Shown: positions 22,832 to 32,688 of the stretch, piece after piece
Position numbering within the stretch: the stretch's first letter is position 1
How the letters are laid out: each line of letters starts with the position of its first letter
Origin: Candidatus Nanosynbacter sp. TM7-075
Lineage (GTDB): Bacteria; Patescibacteriota; Saccharimonadia; Saccharimonadales; Saccharimonadaceae
Length of the DNA stretch: 64,000 bases
Reading direction: 5' to 3'
Assembly: GCF_022828255.1 (NCBI RefSeq)
Contig: NZ_JAJQJW010000002.1
Location: forward strand, 310,001 to 374,000
Made by a program: the position numbers and the translations under genes
The notes under the pieces: generated by a model
Databases searched by the model: none
What the model was told of the DNA's origin: nothing
What the model saw: only the letters and a program-made list of their open reading frames with translations

Positions 22832-23950
22832 ATGAAAAAATATTGGATTGGAATATTCGGGCAAGTTCGCGCTCAGCAAAAGCGTTTCGTCCGAGATAAA
22901 ATGGCGCTATTTTTCACCTTTCTTTTTCCGCTGATTTTTCTATTAGTGTTCGGGTCGGTTTTTAGTAATGATTCGACCAGTTTTAATATTGCAATTGTTA
23001 ACGATTCGCAGACAGAATTTGCCAAAAGTTTCGTTAAAAATGCCAAAGAAAATTCGAAGGATTCGATTCTCAAGATTAAAGACGTTAAAGATATGAATGA
23101 CGCACGCGAAAAGATGAAGCGGTCGGAACTTAACGGTATTATTGAGCTTCCAAGTGATTTTGGCGCGATAAAAAATAATGGCAATCATCCTATTCCAACA
23201 GGCACTATGAATGTTATTTACTCCAAGGGTTCTGAGCAAACAGGCGGCGCGCTGGTGGCAGTGATGAATCAGATTACCAATAGTATCAATAGTCAGATGG
23301 GTCAACCTGAAGCCCCGCTTAAAGCTGTTGGTAAAGCGATTGGTGATGAGCAATTAAAATCGTTTGACTACATGTTTACGGGACTATTGACTTTCAGTTT
23401 GATGAGTATGGGTATTTTTGGTCTATCTAACCAAATACCGGCTGAAAAGAAACGTGGTTTATATCGTCGGTTACGTGCGGCGCCATTTACTTCGGGCCAG
23501 CTAATCATCTCCACGGCAATCCATTATACGACGATTTCCTTGCTTAGTTTGGTGATGATGGTTATCGCTGGGACGTTGATATTCCACTTTAATATGCGAG
23601 GCGATTGGGCGCTATTTGTAATGATGTCTGTATTGTCTGCATTTATGACTGTGGGTGTGGGATTATTGATTGCTGGGTTGTCAGAGAACGAAGATCAGTC
23701 ATCGTCATTAAGTAACTTAATCTCTTTCCCGATGATGTTTTTATCTGGCACGTTTTTTCCACTTCATCTATTTCCAGAATGGCTGCGAAGTATCGCTCAG
23801 TTTATTCCTCTGACTCCAGTTACGGATGGATTCCGGTTAATTATGACCGAACATGCAAGTTTTATGGAAGTCTTGCCACAATTCGGTATTATCGCGGCTT
23901 GGACTTTCGCTGTTTATTTCTTAGCCATTAAGCTATTTAGGTGGGAATAA
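22832..23950 (+). CDS. ABC-2 type exporter, permease subunit
   Basis: 372 residues. One helix lies at about 25-45, then a large extracytoplasmic domain to about residue 180, and five more helices to the end (MSMGIFGLSNQIPAEKKRGLYRRLRAAP is the usual coupling region of ABC-2 permeases). It is the partner of the ATPase gene one base upstream. Substrate unknown. Confidence 0.88.
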   Translation: MKKYWIGIFGQVRAQQKRFVRDKMALFFTFLFPLIFLLVFGSVFSNDSTSFNIAIVNDSQTEFAKSFVKNAKENSKDSILKIKDVKDMNDAREKMKRSELNGIIELPSDFGAIKNNGNHPIPTGTMNVIYSKGSEQTGGALVAVMNQITNSINSQMGQPEAPLKAVGKAIGDEQLKSFDYMFTGLLTFSLMSMGIFGLSNQIPAEKKRGLYRRLRAAPFTSGQLIISTAIHYTTISLLSLVMMVIAGTLIFHFNMRGDWALFVMMSVLSAFMTVGVGLLIAGLSENEDQSSSLSNLISFPMMFLSGTFFPLHLFPEWLRSIAQFIPLTPVTDGFRLIMTEHASFMEVLPQFGIIAAWTFAVYFLAIKLFRWE

Positions 23951-24057
23951 CTATTCAAGGATAGCGAAACAAATAGAAAAACGTTATGTTTATCGTAAGC
24001 GGGTGCTTGTTATTTTTATCACGGGAGTTGCTTAATTCCGCGCGACAAATCAAATAA

Positions 24058-24774
24058 TTATTCGACGCCGCCGGCTTTAAGAATGCTTCTTAATCCGTTT
24101 TCTCCACCGACGAATCCGCTGGTTTGATAGTCGTTAATAACCATATATGGCAATCCATTCACGCCAAGAGAAAGAGCTTTTTGGGTATTGTCATCAATTT
24201 CTTTTTGGTGTGGTTTTTTGGTCATGCAGTCGGAAAATTGCGATTCATTCATGCCGACGTTTTTGGCGGAAGTTAGGAAATATTCCAGCGGAAGAGCAGG
24301 GATTTTCTTCGGCACAGCAACATTTTTTACGCCAATTCCTTTATCGAAATAATCGCTTTTAATGCGTGGGACGATATCGTGGGTGTACTGCCAATATTTA
24401 TCTTGATCAGCAGCACAAAACGCAGCGTGAGCACCAGTTTCGGTATTGTTGGTCATCTCTTTTAATAACGTTACTACGCGATGCTCATAACGAACTTTGC
24501 CGGATTTAATATAGTCATTTTTGAAGAATTCTGTGCTGGTTGCGGCTTCGACCTCGGCGCAAAATGAACAAAAATAGTCAGTATAATCAATGAATACGTT
24601 TTTCGCGTCAGCGGATCCTTGTGACATTTTTTCATTCCATGGTTTATTATCACCAATGTGACGATTCGGCGGGCGATTGACAATTCCATAGATAAACAAA
24701 GCTACAATTCCTACGATTACAATTCCCGAAAGAACCCAAATAAGTGCTATGCCTGATGATTTTTGTCGATTCAT
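24058..24774 (-). CDS. DsbA-like thiol oxidoreductase, membrane-anchored
   Basis: 238 residues. An N-terminal helix at about 10-30 anchors the protein. A thioredoxin-fold domain has the redox motif FCSFCAE (CxxC) and the cis-Pro loop GVNGLPYMVIND. It likely oxidises or isomerises cysteines in exported proteins. It overlaps the upstream CxxC membrane protein by four bases (ATGA), which may serve as its redox partner. A second paralogue lies at 47710. Confidence 0.85.
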   Translation of the reverse strand: MNRQKSSGIALIWVLSGIVIVGIVALFIYGIVNRPPNRHIGDNKPWNEKMSQGSADAKNVFIDYTDYFCSFCAEVEAATSTEFFKNDYIKSGKVRYEHRVVTLLKEMTNNTETGAHAAFCAADQDKYWQYTHDIVPRIKSDYFDKGIGVKNVAVPKKIPALPLEYFLTSAKNVGMNESQFSDCMTKKPHQKEIDDNTQKALSLGVNGLPYMVINDYQTSGFVGGENGLRSILKAGGVE

Positions 24775-25373
24775 ATTTTCTCCTGTTTAGATAATTCTGT
24801 GTACATAAAAATAATTTGACCTGATTTATATAGCGAGAATAAACTGAGCAGTAAAGCCAGCAAAAGGACTATTGTGCTGGCGATATTTGCGGCGGTGGCG
24901 GCAGCAGCTCCTGAGAAAAATAGGGTTACAATTGGCAAGATTAGTGATGTTCCGCAGGGAACACAGCCGAGTCCAATTGTTGTGGCAATTGATGCGATTC
25001 CGCTTAATCCGACTTGTCGAGATATAGTTTTTTCATTATCGCGATTATTCTTTGCTGTAAAAATTACAGCGGCGATCGATACACCTTGAAGGATTGACAC
25101 TACCATAAGCAGCGCGCCATTTGGTGAAGTGAAACTTTGTTTGAACATGTCTATAATCATTGAGCCGTGCAGCGCGATTTTATCGAGGATTGGTAAGCGC
25201 GACATCATCAGCGGCCCGTAAAAATTGGCGTTGATTGCGAAATAAATTATCACGGCGAAGGCGACGGTCGCGACAATTGTTATTAGGAAATATTTCGGCA
25301 GACCAAGCATTCTGCCGATTCCTAAAATTGCTGATTTGATGGTTAGTTTGTAGTGCTTATCGTTGTAACTCAT
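24771..25373 (-). CDS. Polytopic membrane protein with conserved CxxC
   Basis: 200 residues with about four to five hydrophobic helices. GLGCVPCGTSLILPIVTLFF places a Cys pair at the start of a helix, as in CcdA/DsbD-like or related membrane redox proteins. Placed between a methyltransferase and a DsbA-like gene with four-base overlaps on both sides, it probably reoxidises or reduces the DsbA partner. VKOR motifs are not obvious, so the family is open. Confidence 0.65.
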   Translation of the reverse strand: MSYNDKHYKLTIKSAILGIGRMLGLPKYFLITIVATVAFAVIIYFAINANFYGPLMMSRLPILDKIALHGSMIIDMFKQSFTSPNGALLMVVSILQGVSIAAVIFTAKNNRDNEKTISRQVGLSGIASIATTIGLGCVPCGTSLILPIVTLFFSGAAAATAANIASTIVLLLALLLSLFSLYKSGQIIFMYTELSKQEKI

Positions 25374-26257
25374 TGTGGTAGTTGTGCTATAAAGTTTGCC
25401 GGTGTGCTATTGCGACATCTCTTTTTTAGTTCATAAATAACTTTTGTTGGCCACGGAATACTATCGATTTTGAAGTATTTTTGTAAATGTGGCAAATAGG
25501 CTTCATCGAATTCATTCTGCGACTGTGTTATTTTGTAACCGTGTGGCGCGCAAATCCATTTGTGAATAAGGTGATCCACGATAACGTACGATTCTTTTGA
25601 TTCGCGTTCAAGTGAATCTAGCCCCCAAACCGCGTGAAACATGATTTCGTAAATAGTTTGGTTATTTGCCTTGTAGATGTACGGAACGATAGGATTATCA
25701 TTGTCATCGCAAACGATAGTAGGCATGCTAATCACTGAATTTTTAACAAGCGCTTTGATCCATGTGTAAACTTCATCGTTAACATCCTCAGACGCTACTT
25801 CGATAGATGTGACTAGGCTTGACGTCTCGCCGGGACCCCAATCGCGGATGATAATGGTGCCGTCGGGCTTGAGTGCTCTATCTAGCATTGCGAATGTTTT
25901 AGTGCGCTCGGGTCGGGATAGATAGCTCATCAACTCGTGAAATACACTCGACATGTAGATAATGTCGAATTCATCTTCGGCGTTTTCAAGTTGTTCTTTA
26001 GTGATGAAATCAATGTTATTTTCTTGAAGTTGAGATTGAACAATTTGTGAAACATCATAGGCTACGTAGTGAGTTCCTGTTTGCGTCACTTGCTTGATGA
26101 ATTCTGGCGAGAAACCAGAACCAAAATCAAGCAGTTTAACGTTTTCACCAAGATGTTTTGCGATAGCTCTGAATTTGGATGACGCTGTCTGGTTCATCCG
26201 CTCTTGATAGGTTTTGTTGGTATGATTTTCCAAGTGCTCGCTGCAAATTTGGTCCAT
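25370..26257 (-). CDS. Class I SAM-dependent methyltransferase
   Basis: 295 residues from the ATG at 26257. This start is preferred over one further upstream because TATAAT (26264-26269) ends 6 nt before it. The SAM motif is LLDFGSGFSPEFI; YVAYDVSQ is the acidic loop, and FDIIYMSSVFHELMSYL plus GTIIIRDWGPGE are motifs IV-VI of Rossmann methyltransferases. The substrate is unknown. The C-terminal ~110 residues show no second domain that I recognise. It overlaps the CxxC membrane protein by four bases. Confidence 0.75.
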   Translation of the reverse strand: MDQICSEHLENHTNKTYQERMNQTASSKFRAIAKHLGENVKLLDFGSGFSPEFIKQVTQTGTHYVAYDVSQIVQSQLQENNIDFITKEQLENAEDEFDIIYMSSVFHELMSYLSRPERTKTFAMLDRALKPDGTIIIRDWGPGETSSLVTSIEVASEDVNDEVYTWIKALVKNSVISMPTIVCDDNDNPIVPYIYKANNQTIYEIMFHAVWGLDSLERESKESYVIVDHLIHKWICAPHGYKITQSQNEFDEAYLPHLQKYFKIDSIPWPTKVIYELKKRCRNSTPANFIAQLPQ

Positions 26258-26263
26258 GTATCT

Positions 26264-26269
26264 ATTATA
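26264..26269 (-). promoter_or_regulatory. -10 box (TATAAT) overlapping the clpB stop codon
   Basis: The TAA stop of clpB (26265-26267) is inside this TATAAT box, which drives the methyltransferase operon from 26257. Confidence 0.6.
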
Positions 26270-28412
26270 CGATATTCGTAAAGGCAATTCGATCATCCAC
26301 GGCGGCAACTTTTACTGTATCACCGTCGTGAATTCGTCCGTCAATTAGTTCGAGCGCCAAAGGATCAAGCACGCGTTTTTGAATCAAACGCTTAAGTGGC
26401 CGAGCGCCGAAACTTGGGTCGTAGCCGTCTCGCGCCAACATATCACGAACGCTATCGTCAAAATTCAGCGTTATGTCGCGGCTATCCTTAACTTGGCGAA
26501 CAACTTTTTCTAATTGCACATCAACAATTGCGCGCATCGATTCAGGGTGAATGCGATCAAAAATCACGATGTCGTCAATTCGGTTTAAGAATTCTGGACG
26601 GAAATGACCACGAAGCGTTTCTAAAATTTGATTATCGAGAGAGCTAATGTCGTCGCCCGTGTAATCCATAATCATTTGCGATCCGACGTTGCTGGTCATG
26701 ATTATAATGGTGTTGCTAAAGTCAATCGTTCGTCCTTGTCCGTCCGTCAATCGACCGTCGTCCAAAACTTGCAATAGTACGTTAAACACGTCGGGATGTG
26801 CTTTTTCGATTTCGTCAAACAAAACCACGCTATATGGACGTCGTCTAACGGCTTCCGTCAATTGACCGCCTTGATCGTAGCCGACATATCCTGGAGGCGA
26901 ACCGATCAATCTGGCTACGGCGTGGCGTTCCATATATTCGCTCATGTCAATTCGAATCATGGCGTGCTCGTCGTCGAATAATTCACGACATAAACTGCGC
27001 GCGACTTCTGTTTTTCCCACGCCAGTAGGTCCGAGGAATAGGAATGAGCCAATTGGTCGATTAATGTCGCCGAGTCCAGCGCGTGACCTACGAATGGCGC
27101 TTGCTACAGCTGCTACGGCTCGATCTTGCCCGATGACTTGGCGGCTGATCGATTCTTCCAATTTGGTCAATTTGCTGGATTCGCTTTCCATCAATCGCTC
27201 CACCGGAATTCCGGTCCAGCGCGCTACCACGCCAGCAATATCGTCAGGCGTAACTTCTTCGCGGAGCAATCGGTCGTGAGTTGGAATTGCCGCTAGCTCC
27301 TCGCGGGCGCTTGCTAATTTTTTCTCCAGCTCCGGTAAATCGCCATACTTAATGCGGCTGGCGGTGGCTAAATCTGCATCGCGTTCAGCAATTTCTAATT
27401 GTGAGCGCAGATTGTCCATTTTTTCGGTAGTCGTGTTGACGGTTTGCAAAATGTCTTTTTCGTGTTGCCATTTTTTATCGATTACTTCGGCTTTTGTACG
27501 AATCTCGGCAATTTGCTCCTTGATTTCATCTTTGCGAATATTGGCGTGGTCGGATTTGTCTTTTTTTAGCGCCGCTTCCTCGATTTCCAATTGCAAGCGT
27601 CTATTGTTCAATCGATCTAGCGCAATCGGCACGCTTTCTAACTGCATTTTGAGCGAGCTGGTCGCTTCGTCAAGCAAGTCGACTGCTTTGTCTGGCAAGA
27701 ATCGGTCGGGTAAATATCTGGTGGACAATCTGGCGGCTGCCACGATTGCGTCATCAGCAATTTTTACTCCGTGATGAATTTCGTATTTTTCCTTCAATCC
27801 GCGCAAGATGGCGACGGTGTCGTCAAAGCTTGGTTCGCCAACGTAAACTGGTTGGAACCTTCGTTCTAAGGCGGCATCTTTTTCGACGTATTGACGATAT
27901 TCAGCAAGCGTCGTCGCGCCAATCATATGCAATTTTCCGCGAGCCAGCGCTGGCTTTAACATATTGCCCGCGTCCATGCTGCCTTCGCTTTTTCCAGCGC
28001 CAACCATGGTGTGAATTTCATCGACAAAAAGAATAATCTCACCAGCCGCGTCTTCTACTTCTTTCAGAACGGCTTTTAATCGATCCTCAAATTGCCCGCG
28101 AAAACTAGCGCCCGCCAAAAGACTGGAAATTTCCAGAGAAATTAGCCGCTTGTCCTTTAGTGAAGCGGGAACGTTGCCTTTGACAATTCGTTGCGCCAAC
28201 GCCTCAACAATTGCGGTTTTACCAACTCCCGGCTCACCGATGAGAACGGGATTGTTTTTAGTGCGGCGACTCAAAATCTGCATAGTGCGTCGAATTTCTT
28301 CATCTCGACCGATCACTGGATCGAGCTTGCCTTCGCGCGCTAACGCCGTTATATCTGTACCAAATTTTTCGAGTGGTTTAGTTGTTTCTTCTTGATTCAT
28401 GTTTGGTGGCAT
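26265..28412 (-). CDS. clpB: ATP-dependent disaggregase ClpB, lacking the N-terminal Clp-N domain
   Basis: 715 residues from the ATG at 28412, which has AAAAGGAGG upstream. NBD1 has Walker A GEPGVGKT and Walker B ILFVDEIH; a coiled-coil M domain spans about 295-400; NBD2 has GPTGVGKT and [13 protein letters not shown]; the C-terminal domain ends with [10 protein letters not shown]. The protein starts just before NBD1 ([21 protein letters not shown]), so the ~140-residue N domain of full-length ClpB is absent, as in internally initiated ClpB forms. It reactivates aggregated proteins together with DnaK. A CIRCE element overlaps the promoter. Confidence 0.93.
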   Translation of the reverse strand: MPPNMNQEETTKPLEKFGTDITALAREGKLDPVIGRDEEIRRTMQILSRRTKNNPVLIGEPGVGKTAIVEALAQRIVKGNVPASLKDKRLISLEISSLLAGASFRGQFEDRLKAVLKEVEDAAGEIILFVDEIHTMVGAGKSEGSMDAGNMLKPALARGKLHMIGATTLAEYRQYVEKDAALERRFQPVYVGEPSFDDTVAILRGLKEKYEIHHGVKIADDAIVAAARLSTRYLPDRFLPDKAVDLLDEATSSLKMQLESVPIALDRLNNRRLQLEIEEAALKKDKSDHANIRKDEIKEQIAEIRTKAEVIDKKWQHEKDILQTVNTTTEKMDNLRSQLEIAERDADLATASRIKYGDLPELEKKLASAREELAAIPTHDRLLREEVTPDDIAGVVARWTGIPVERLMESESSKLTKLEESISRQVIGQDRAVAAVASAIRRSRAGLGDINRPIGSFLFLGPTGVGKTEVARSLCRELFDDEHAMIRIDMSEYMERHAVARLIGSPPGYVGYDQGGQLTEAVRRRPYSVVLFDEIEKAHPDVFNVLLQVLDDGRLTDGQGRTIDFSNTIIIMTSNVGSQMIMDYTGDDISSLDNQILETLRGHFRPEFLNRIDDIVIFDRIHPESMRAIVDVQLEKVVRQVKDSRDITLNFDDSVRDMLARDGYDPSFGARPLKRLIQKRVLDPLALELIDGRIHDGDTVKVAAVDDRIAFTNIV

Positions 28413-28488
28413 AAAATCCTCCTTTTGGTTTTTAGTCCTAATTTGTTGCGCCCCGACAAAAGACAGAATGGTAAAACTTGATGTAGTT

Positions 28489-28517
28489 ATCATAACAAAT
28501 TAGCACTCTCAGTGCAA
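28489..28517 (-). promoter_or_regulatory. clpB promoter
   Basis: Minus-strand TTGCAC (28512-28517), 17-bp spacer, TATGAT (28489-28494). The -35 box lies in the CIRCE spacer and one CIRCE arm covers part of the -35/-10 spacer. Confidence 0.7.
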
Positions 28518-28526
28518 GAGTGCTAA
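28500..28526. promoter_or_regulatory. CIRCE element (HrcA operator)
   Basis: Perfect inverted repeat TTAGCACTC, nine bases, GAGTGCTAA, identical to the CIRCE consensus. It lies between divergent clpB and galE and overlaps the clpB promoter; HrcA should repress clpB until heat stress. The galE start is 36 bp away, so it may be affected too. Confidence 0.95.
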
Positions 28527-28561
28527 TAAAATAAATAGTCATTTTGTGATATGTTAAGTGT

Positions 28562-29575
28562 ATGAATATTCTTGTCACTGGTGGCGCTGGATATATCGGC
28601 AGTCACACTATCATCGAACTATTATCGTCAAATCATAACGTAGTGGTGGTCGATAACTTATCAAATTCATCCGTCGAGAGTCTGAGGCGAGTTGAAGAAA
28701 TCACTGGTCAATCAATACCGCTTCATGAATTTGATCTATGCGATCATCGGCGACTATCAGAATTGTTTAAGTCTGAGAAAATTGATGCTGTAATTCATTT
28801 TGCTGGGTTGAAGGCTGTTGGTGAATCGGTTGAAAAGGCACTTCTTTACTATAAAAACAACCTAGAAAGCACGTTGGTTTTGCTTGATGTGATGCAAGAA
28901 TTTGACGTGAAGAAATTGGTGTTTTCTAGTTCGGCAACAGTTTACGGCGACCCAGCTCGATTGCCAATTACCGAAGATATGCCGTTGTCTGCCACAAATC
29001 CATACGGTCAAACGAAGTTGATGATTGAGCAAATGCTCCGCGATATTTCTGCGACAAATCAAGATTGGCAATTTACATCTCTTCGCTATTTTAATCCAGT
29101 TGGTGCGCATCCGAGCGGTCGCATCGGGGAAAATCCCTCAGGAATCCCGAACAATCTTTTGCCGTTTGTGTCACAAGTTGCTGTTGGTAAGCGAGACCAT
29201 TTGAGCGTTTTTGGCGACGATTATGACACTCCAGATGGAACTGGTGTGCGCGATTATATTCACGTGGTTGATTTGGCAAAGGCTCACGTGGCAGCTCTGG
29301 AGAATTTAGGCCGACCGAACGAATATAAAGTCTATAATATCGGCACTGGTCGTGGCACTTCAGTTTTGGAATTAGTGAAGGCGTTTGAGAAGGCGTCTGG
29401 TCGTGATGTTCCGTACCAAGTTACGCCACGTCGAGCGGGTGACATTGCGGCGTGCTATGCAGACCCAGGCTTGGCGGAAAGAGAGCTAGGTTGGCGAGCA
29501 GAATTGACAATTGAAGATGCTTGCCGCGACGCTTGGAATTGGCAGAGCAATAATCCAAACGGATATAATGGTTAA
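28562..29575 (+). CDS. galE: UDP-glucose 4-epimerase
   Basis: 337 residues, full family length. NAD-binding GGAGYIGSH at the N-terminus, SSSATVYG with the catalytic Ser and NPYGQTK with the catalytic Tyr-x3-Lys of short-chain dehydrogenases, and FNPVGAH and ARRAGD-type substrate regions (PRRAGDIAACYAD). It interconverts UDP-glucose and UDP-galactose (or the N-acetyl forms) for surface glycans. TATGTT ends 6 nt before the ATG. Confidence 0.94.
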   Translation: MNILVTGGAGYIGSHTIIELLSSNHNVVVVDNLSNSSVESLRRVEEITGQSIPLHEFDLCDHRRLSELFKSEKIDAVIHFAGLKAVGESVEKALLYYKNNLESTLVLLDVMQEFDVKKLVFSSSATVYGDPARLPITEDMPLSATNPYGQTKLMIEQMLRDISATNQDWQFTSLRYFNPVGAHPSGRIGENPSGIPNNLLPFVSQVAVGKRDHLSVFGDDYDTPDGTGVRDYIHVVDLAKAHVAALENLGRPNEYKVYNIGTGRGTSVLELVKAFEKASGRDVPYQVTPRRAGDIAACYADPGLAERELGWRAELTIEDACRDAWNWQSNNPNGYNG

Positions 29576-31140
29576 TTGCCAGATTTGGTGAAAATCTTAT
29601 TTTCGTAATAAGCGGAACGTTTGGAAAGTTCTGAATTTAAATTCTCAATTCCACCGTATTGCTCGACCAAGGTTTTCTTTCCAGAAAATAAGTTTGTGCC
29701 CAAACCTAATCGGTCGCCATCAATTTTAACTCCCAGCGCCGCCAAAGTTGACGGATACATATCGAACGTCGTGAATTGACGGTTCTTTGAGTGACTAGTC
29801 GAAATGGCTGGATTTATAAACGTGTTGTAAATGGTTCGCTGATAGTTAGTTCCGCCGATTTTTTCGTCGTAGTATGAAGTCTGCATTCCTAAATGGTCGC
29901 CAGAAATGATAATTGTGGTGTTTTCATAAAATGGCTGAGATTTAACCCAATTGACGAATGCGGCGACTTGTTTTGAGGAACAAGCGTGAACATTGTCGTA
30001 TTGATTACTGAAGGTTTTAGCACAGGTTTCATCCAAATAGCCATCGGTAAAATGCGTGTCGGCGGTCAATAATTGCAAGTTGAACGGTTTGTCTGACGCC
30101 GCCAAACGCGAGGCTTCTTCGCGGGCAAATTGGAATAATTTTTTGTCTTCATAACCCCACCAAACTTTGTAATCTTCGGATATTTTTCCGTGTTTTTTGG
30201 CGTAATTGTAATCTTCGATATTGAAATTGCCGTGCTGAGTCAGTAGTTTATCTCGACCACCAAAGCTTGCTTCTGAGCCCATAACGAACGTTTGATTATA
30301 GCCTTGTTTTTCTAAAATCTCACCAAGACTATAAGCGCCTGGCAAGAACTTTTTAAACTCGCCCAGGGCGTTATGGTCGCGTCCGCCCACCAAGTTTTCT
30401 TTAAGGGGAACGCCAGCAGATTGCGCAGCCATTCCTGCCACAGTCCAGCCAGTGTTTGTTGCAGGCAAGGCGCCGCCAACACCGGATGCTTTGTTTGAAA
30501 ATGAGGTGTTTTTTAATGCCAATTCTTCCAGCTCTGGAATGATGGAGGTTTCGGAACTGCCGCCATTAGTCTTTGACGCCAAAGTGTTTTCCATTGACTC
30601 TAAATATATGTATATTAAGTTGCGTTTTTTCTCTGGGAAAGTCAATTTGGCGGTTTTTGGATTGACGTAATTTTCTTCGTACAATTTGGTCGATTGGGTT
30701 AGGGCGTAAATATAGTTAGGGATGCCGAAACTTTGAATCAGAAGGGCAATTGCAATTAAAAACATACTTAGCGAGTAAATTGCTTGATTTCGTAATCTCA
30801 AAAACGGCAAGGTGAGTTTTCGTGATGATTTGATTTTTTTCAAGCAAAAGGCGATTATGCGATTGATAAAAGAGATCGATTTGTCGAACATTGGGATTAA
30901 TAAAGCGCCGAATAATAGGAAAACCAGCGGAAGATTTTGCAGGACGGCCGACCATAAATTGTCAGATTTGCCACCAGCTAATCCGTTGACGAAATAAAAA
31001 ATTATCTCGTCGATTTGTGAATTTTTAAAGACTATATATTTATAGCGCGCCGCAATTAAGCAAAATGCCGCCAAAAAAAGCAGGATGATTGATATTGATT
31101 TAATCCAGAAACGTTTGGTAAATTTAATTTTTCTCACCAT
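29572..31140 (-). CDS. LTA synthase-like sulfatase-family membrane protein
   Basis: 522 residues. About four to five helices lie in the first 160 residues, followed by an extracytoplasmic sulfatase/alkaline-phosphatase-fold domain. NLIYIYLESMENTL holds the metal-binding Glu, ALPATNTGWTVAG the nucleophile Thr region, and IIISGDHLGMQ the metal-binding Asp-His pair. Such enzymes transfer glycerol phosphate (LtaS) or other phospho-groups to glycans or lipids. Family members also include OpgB/MdoB. The ATG is only 3 nt from a TATAAT box, so a later start is possible. The 3' end overlaps that of galE by four bases. Confidence 0.8.
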   Translation of the reverse strand: MVRKIKFTKRFWIKSISIILLFLAAFCLIAARYKYIVFKNSQIDEIIFYFVNGLAGGKSDNLWSAVLQNLPLVFLLFGALLIPMFDKSISFINRIIAFCLKKIKSSRKLTLPFLRLRNQAIYSLSMFLIAIALLIQSFGIPNYIYALTQSTKLYEENYVNPKTAKLTFPEKKRNLIYIYLESMENTLASKTNGGSSETSIIPELEELALKNTSFSNKASGVGGALPATNTGWTVAGMAAQSAGVPLKENLVGGRDHNALGEFKKFLPGAYSLGEILEKQGYNQTFVMGSEASFGGRDKLLTQHGNFNIEDYNYAKKHGKISEDYKVWWGYEDKKLFQFAREEASRLAASDKPFNLQLLTADTHFTDGYLDETCAKTFSNQYDNVHACSSKQVAAFVNWVKSQPFYENTTIIISGDHLGMQTSYYDEKIGGTNYQRTIYNTFINPAISTSHSKNRQFTTFDMYPSTLAALGVKIDGDRLGLGTNLFSGKKTLVEQYGGIENLNSELSKRSAYYENKIFTKSGN

Positions 31141-31177
31141 TCTATTATATCACTTACGTTTTTTGAGGATGAAGGGG

Positions 31178-31183
31178 TATAAT
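31178..31183 (+). promoter_or_regulatory. -10 box (TATAAT) of the amino-acid ABC operon
   Basis: TATAAT 6 nt before the ATG at 31190; leaderless arrangement. Confidence 0.65.
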
Positions 31184-31189
31184 AAAAGC

Positions 31190-31981
31190 ATGAGCAAGAA
31201 TAAGACGCGCACATTCGGGATTAGTTGGTGGATTGGGCTGGTTTTATTTGCGGGGATGATTTGTTTAATGTTGGGCGATATTTTACATCGAGATGGTGTA
31301 ATTGGCTCAAAAACTGATGTTTTGGTGATGGGTACGAATGCTGGATTTAAGCCGTTTGAATATATTGATAACAATCAAGTGGTTGGCTTTGATGTTGATC
31401 TGGCGAGGGAAATTGCTAAAAGCTTGGGTAAAGATTTGAAGGTCGAAGATATGTCGTTTGATGGGCTACTTCCGGCGCTGGATAGTGGGCAAATTGATAT
31501 GGTGGCGGCTGGAATGACAGTGACGCCTGAGCGAGAGAAAAATGCGCTGTTTTCGGATCCGTATTATTCGGCGTCACAGAGAATAATTGTTAAAAAGGGC
31601 AGTCCGATTCGCAATAAATATCAATTGCCAGGGCGAAAAATTGGCGTACAGCTGGGTACGACTGGCGATACTTTGGCATCTAAGATTACTGGCGCATCAG
31701 TCACACAATTCCAAACCGCGCCGAGTGTTTTACAGGAGTTGAGTTCGGGAAAAATTGAAGCAGTTATTCTGGACGATGCTCCCGCAAAGCAGTATTCGGC
31801 TGGATTTTCTGACTTAGAAATCTTACCGGGTGCGCTCAGTGATGAAAGTTATGCGATTGCTATTAAAAAGGACAATAAAGATCTCTTGGAAAAGGTCAAT
31901 AAAGAAATTGCCAAGATGAAAAAAGATGGTCGCTATGAAAAATTAATCCGCAAATATTTTGGTGAGGAGGCTAAATCGTGA
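31190..31981 (+). CDS. Polar amino-acid ABC transporter, substrate-binding protein
   Basis: 263 residues from the ATG at 31190. One N-terminal hydrophobic helix, without a lipobox Cys, anchors the protein. The family-3 solute-binding domain follows: GTNAGFKPFEYIDNNQVVGFDVDLAREIA, then DMVAAGMTVTPEREK and GVQLGTTGDTLA. It probably binds glutamine, arginine or a related amino acid. It begins a three-gene operon with permease and ATPase. In an organism with an arginine deiminase pathway, arginine is an attractive substrate but this is a guess. Confidence 0.9.
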   Translation: MSKNKTRTFGISWWIGLVLFAGMICLMLGDILHRDGVIGSKTDVLVMGTNAGFKPFEYIDNNQVVGFDVDLAREIAKSLGKDLKVEDMSFDGLLPALDSGQIDMVAAGMTVTPEREKNALFSDPYYSASQRIIVKKGSPIRNKYQLPGRKIGVQLGTTGDTLASKITGASVTQFQTAPSVLQELSSGKIEAVILDDAPAKQYSAGFSDLEILPGALSDESYAIAIKKDNKDLLEKVNKEIAKMKKDGRYEKLIRKYFGEEAKS

Positions 31982-32688
31982 ATTTTTGGGAAGTGATTTT
32001 TGGTGGCGGTCGATGGCTATTTTTATGGCATGGATTAGAAGTGACGTTGGTTTTGACCGTGTTGTCGCTTATTTTAGGATCGGCAATTGGTGTGCTTGTC
32101 GCCCTGATGCGCACGTCGAATTTACGACTATTTGGCAGGATGAAAACAAGCAGACTCGCGAACTTTAATCCGCTGGCTAGTCTGGGAAAAATTTATGTCG
32201 ATATTATTCGCGGCACGCCACTTTTGGTCCAGCTATTGATTATGTATTACGTCGTTTTTGGGTCGTATCAATTTATGCCGAAGATTTTTGTGGCGGCGGT
32301 GGCGTTTGGGATAAATAGCGGTGCGTACATTGCTGAGATTATTCGTGGCGGAATTCAGAGTATTGACAAGGGTCAAATGGAAGCGGCTAGGTCTTTAGGT
32401 TTGAGCAATTGGCAGGCAATGCGACTAGTCATTTTGCCGCAAGCAATGAGAAATTCATTGCCGGCGTTGATTAGTGAATTTATTGCGCTGTTAAAGGAAA
32501 CCTCGGTTGTTGGTTGGATTGGCCTGAATGATATTATGCGGGGCGCGGACAATATTCGTTTTCAAACGGCGACAGCTTTTCAATCGCTATTTGCCGCTGC
32601 GGCGATGTACTTAATTTTGACGGCGATTTTTACGCGAGTAATGGCGCGAGTAGAAAGGAAATTGAAGCATGACGATGATCAGCGTTAA
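31978..32688 (+). CDS. Polar amino-acid ABC transporter, permease
   Basis: 236 residues, starting with GTG that overlaps the previous stop by four bases; GAGGAGG lies upstream. It has about five helices and the EAA loop [21 protein letters not shown] typical of the HisM/GlnP family. [15 protein letters not shown] is another signature of this family. It overlaps the ATPase gene by 20 bases. Confidence 0.92.
   Translation: MNFWEVIFGGGRWLFLWHGLEVTLVLTVLSLILGSAIGVLVALMRTSNLRLFGRMKTSRLANFNPLASLGKIYVDIIRGTPLLVQLLIMYYVVFGSYQFMPKIFVAAVAFGINSGAYIAEIIRGGIQSIDKGQMEAARSLGLSNWQAMRLVILPQAMRNSLPALISEFIALLKETSVVGWIGLNDIMRGADNIRFQTATAFQSLFAAAAMYLILTAIFTRVMARVERKLKHDDDQR

Noticed and set aside
23951-24057. 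Possible small gene between the ABC-2 permease and DsbA-like gene
   Set aside because: No frame with a start site; only about 100 nt of AT-rich convergent spacer.
26796-28395. Several plus-strand frames inside clpB
   Set aside because: Antisense shadows of a strongly conserved gene.
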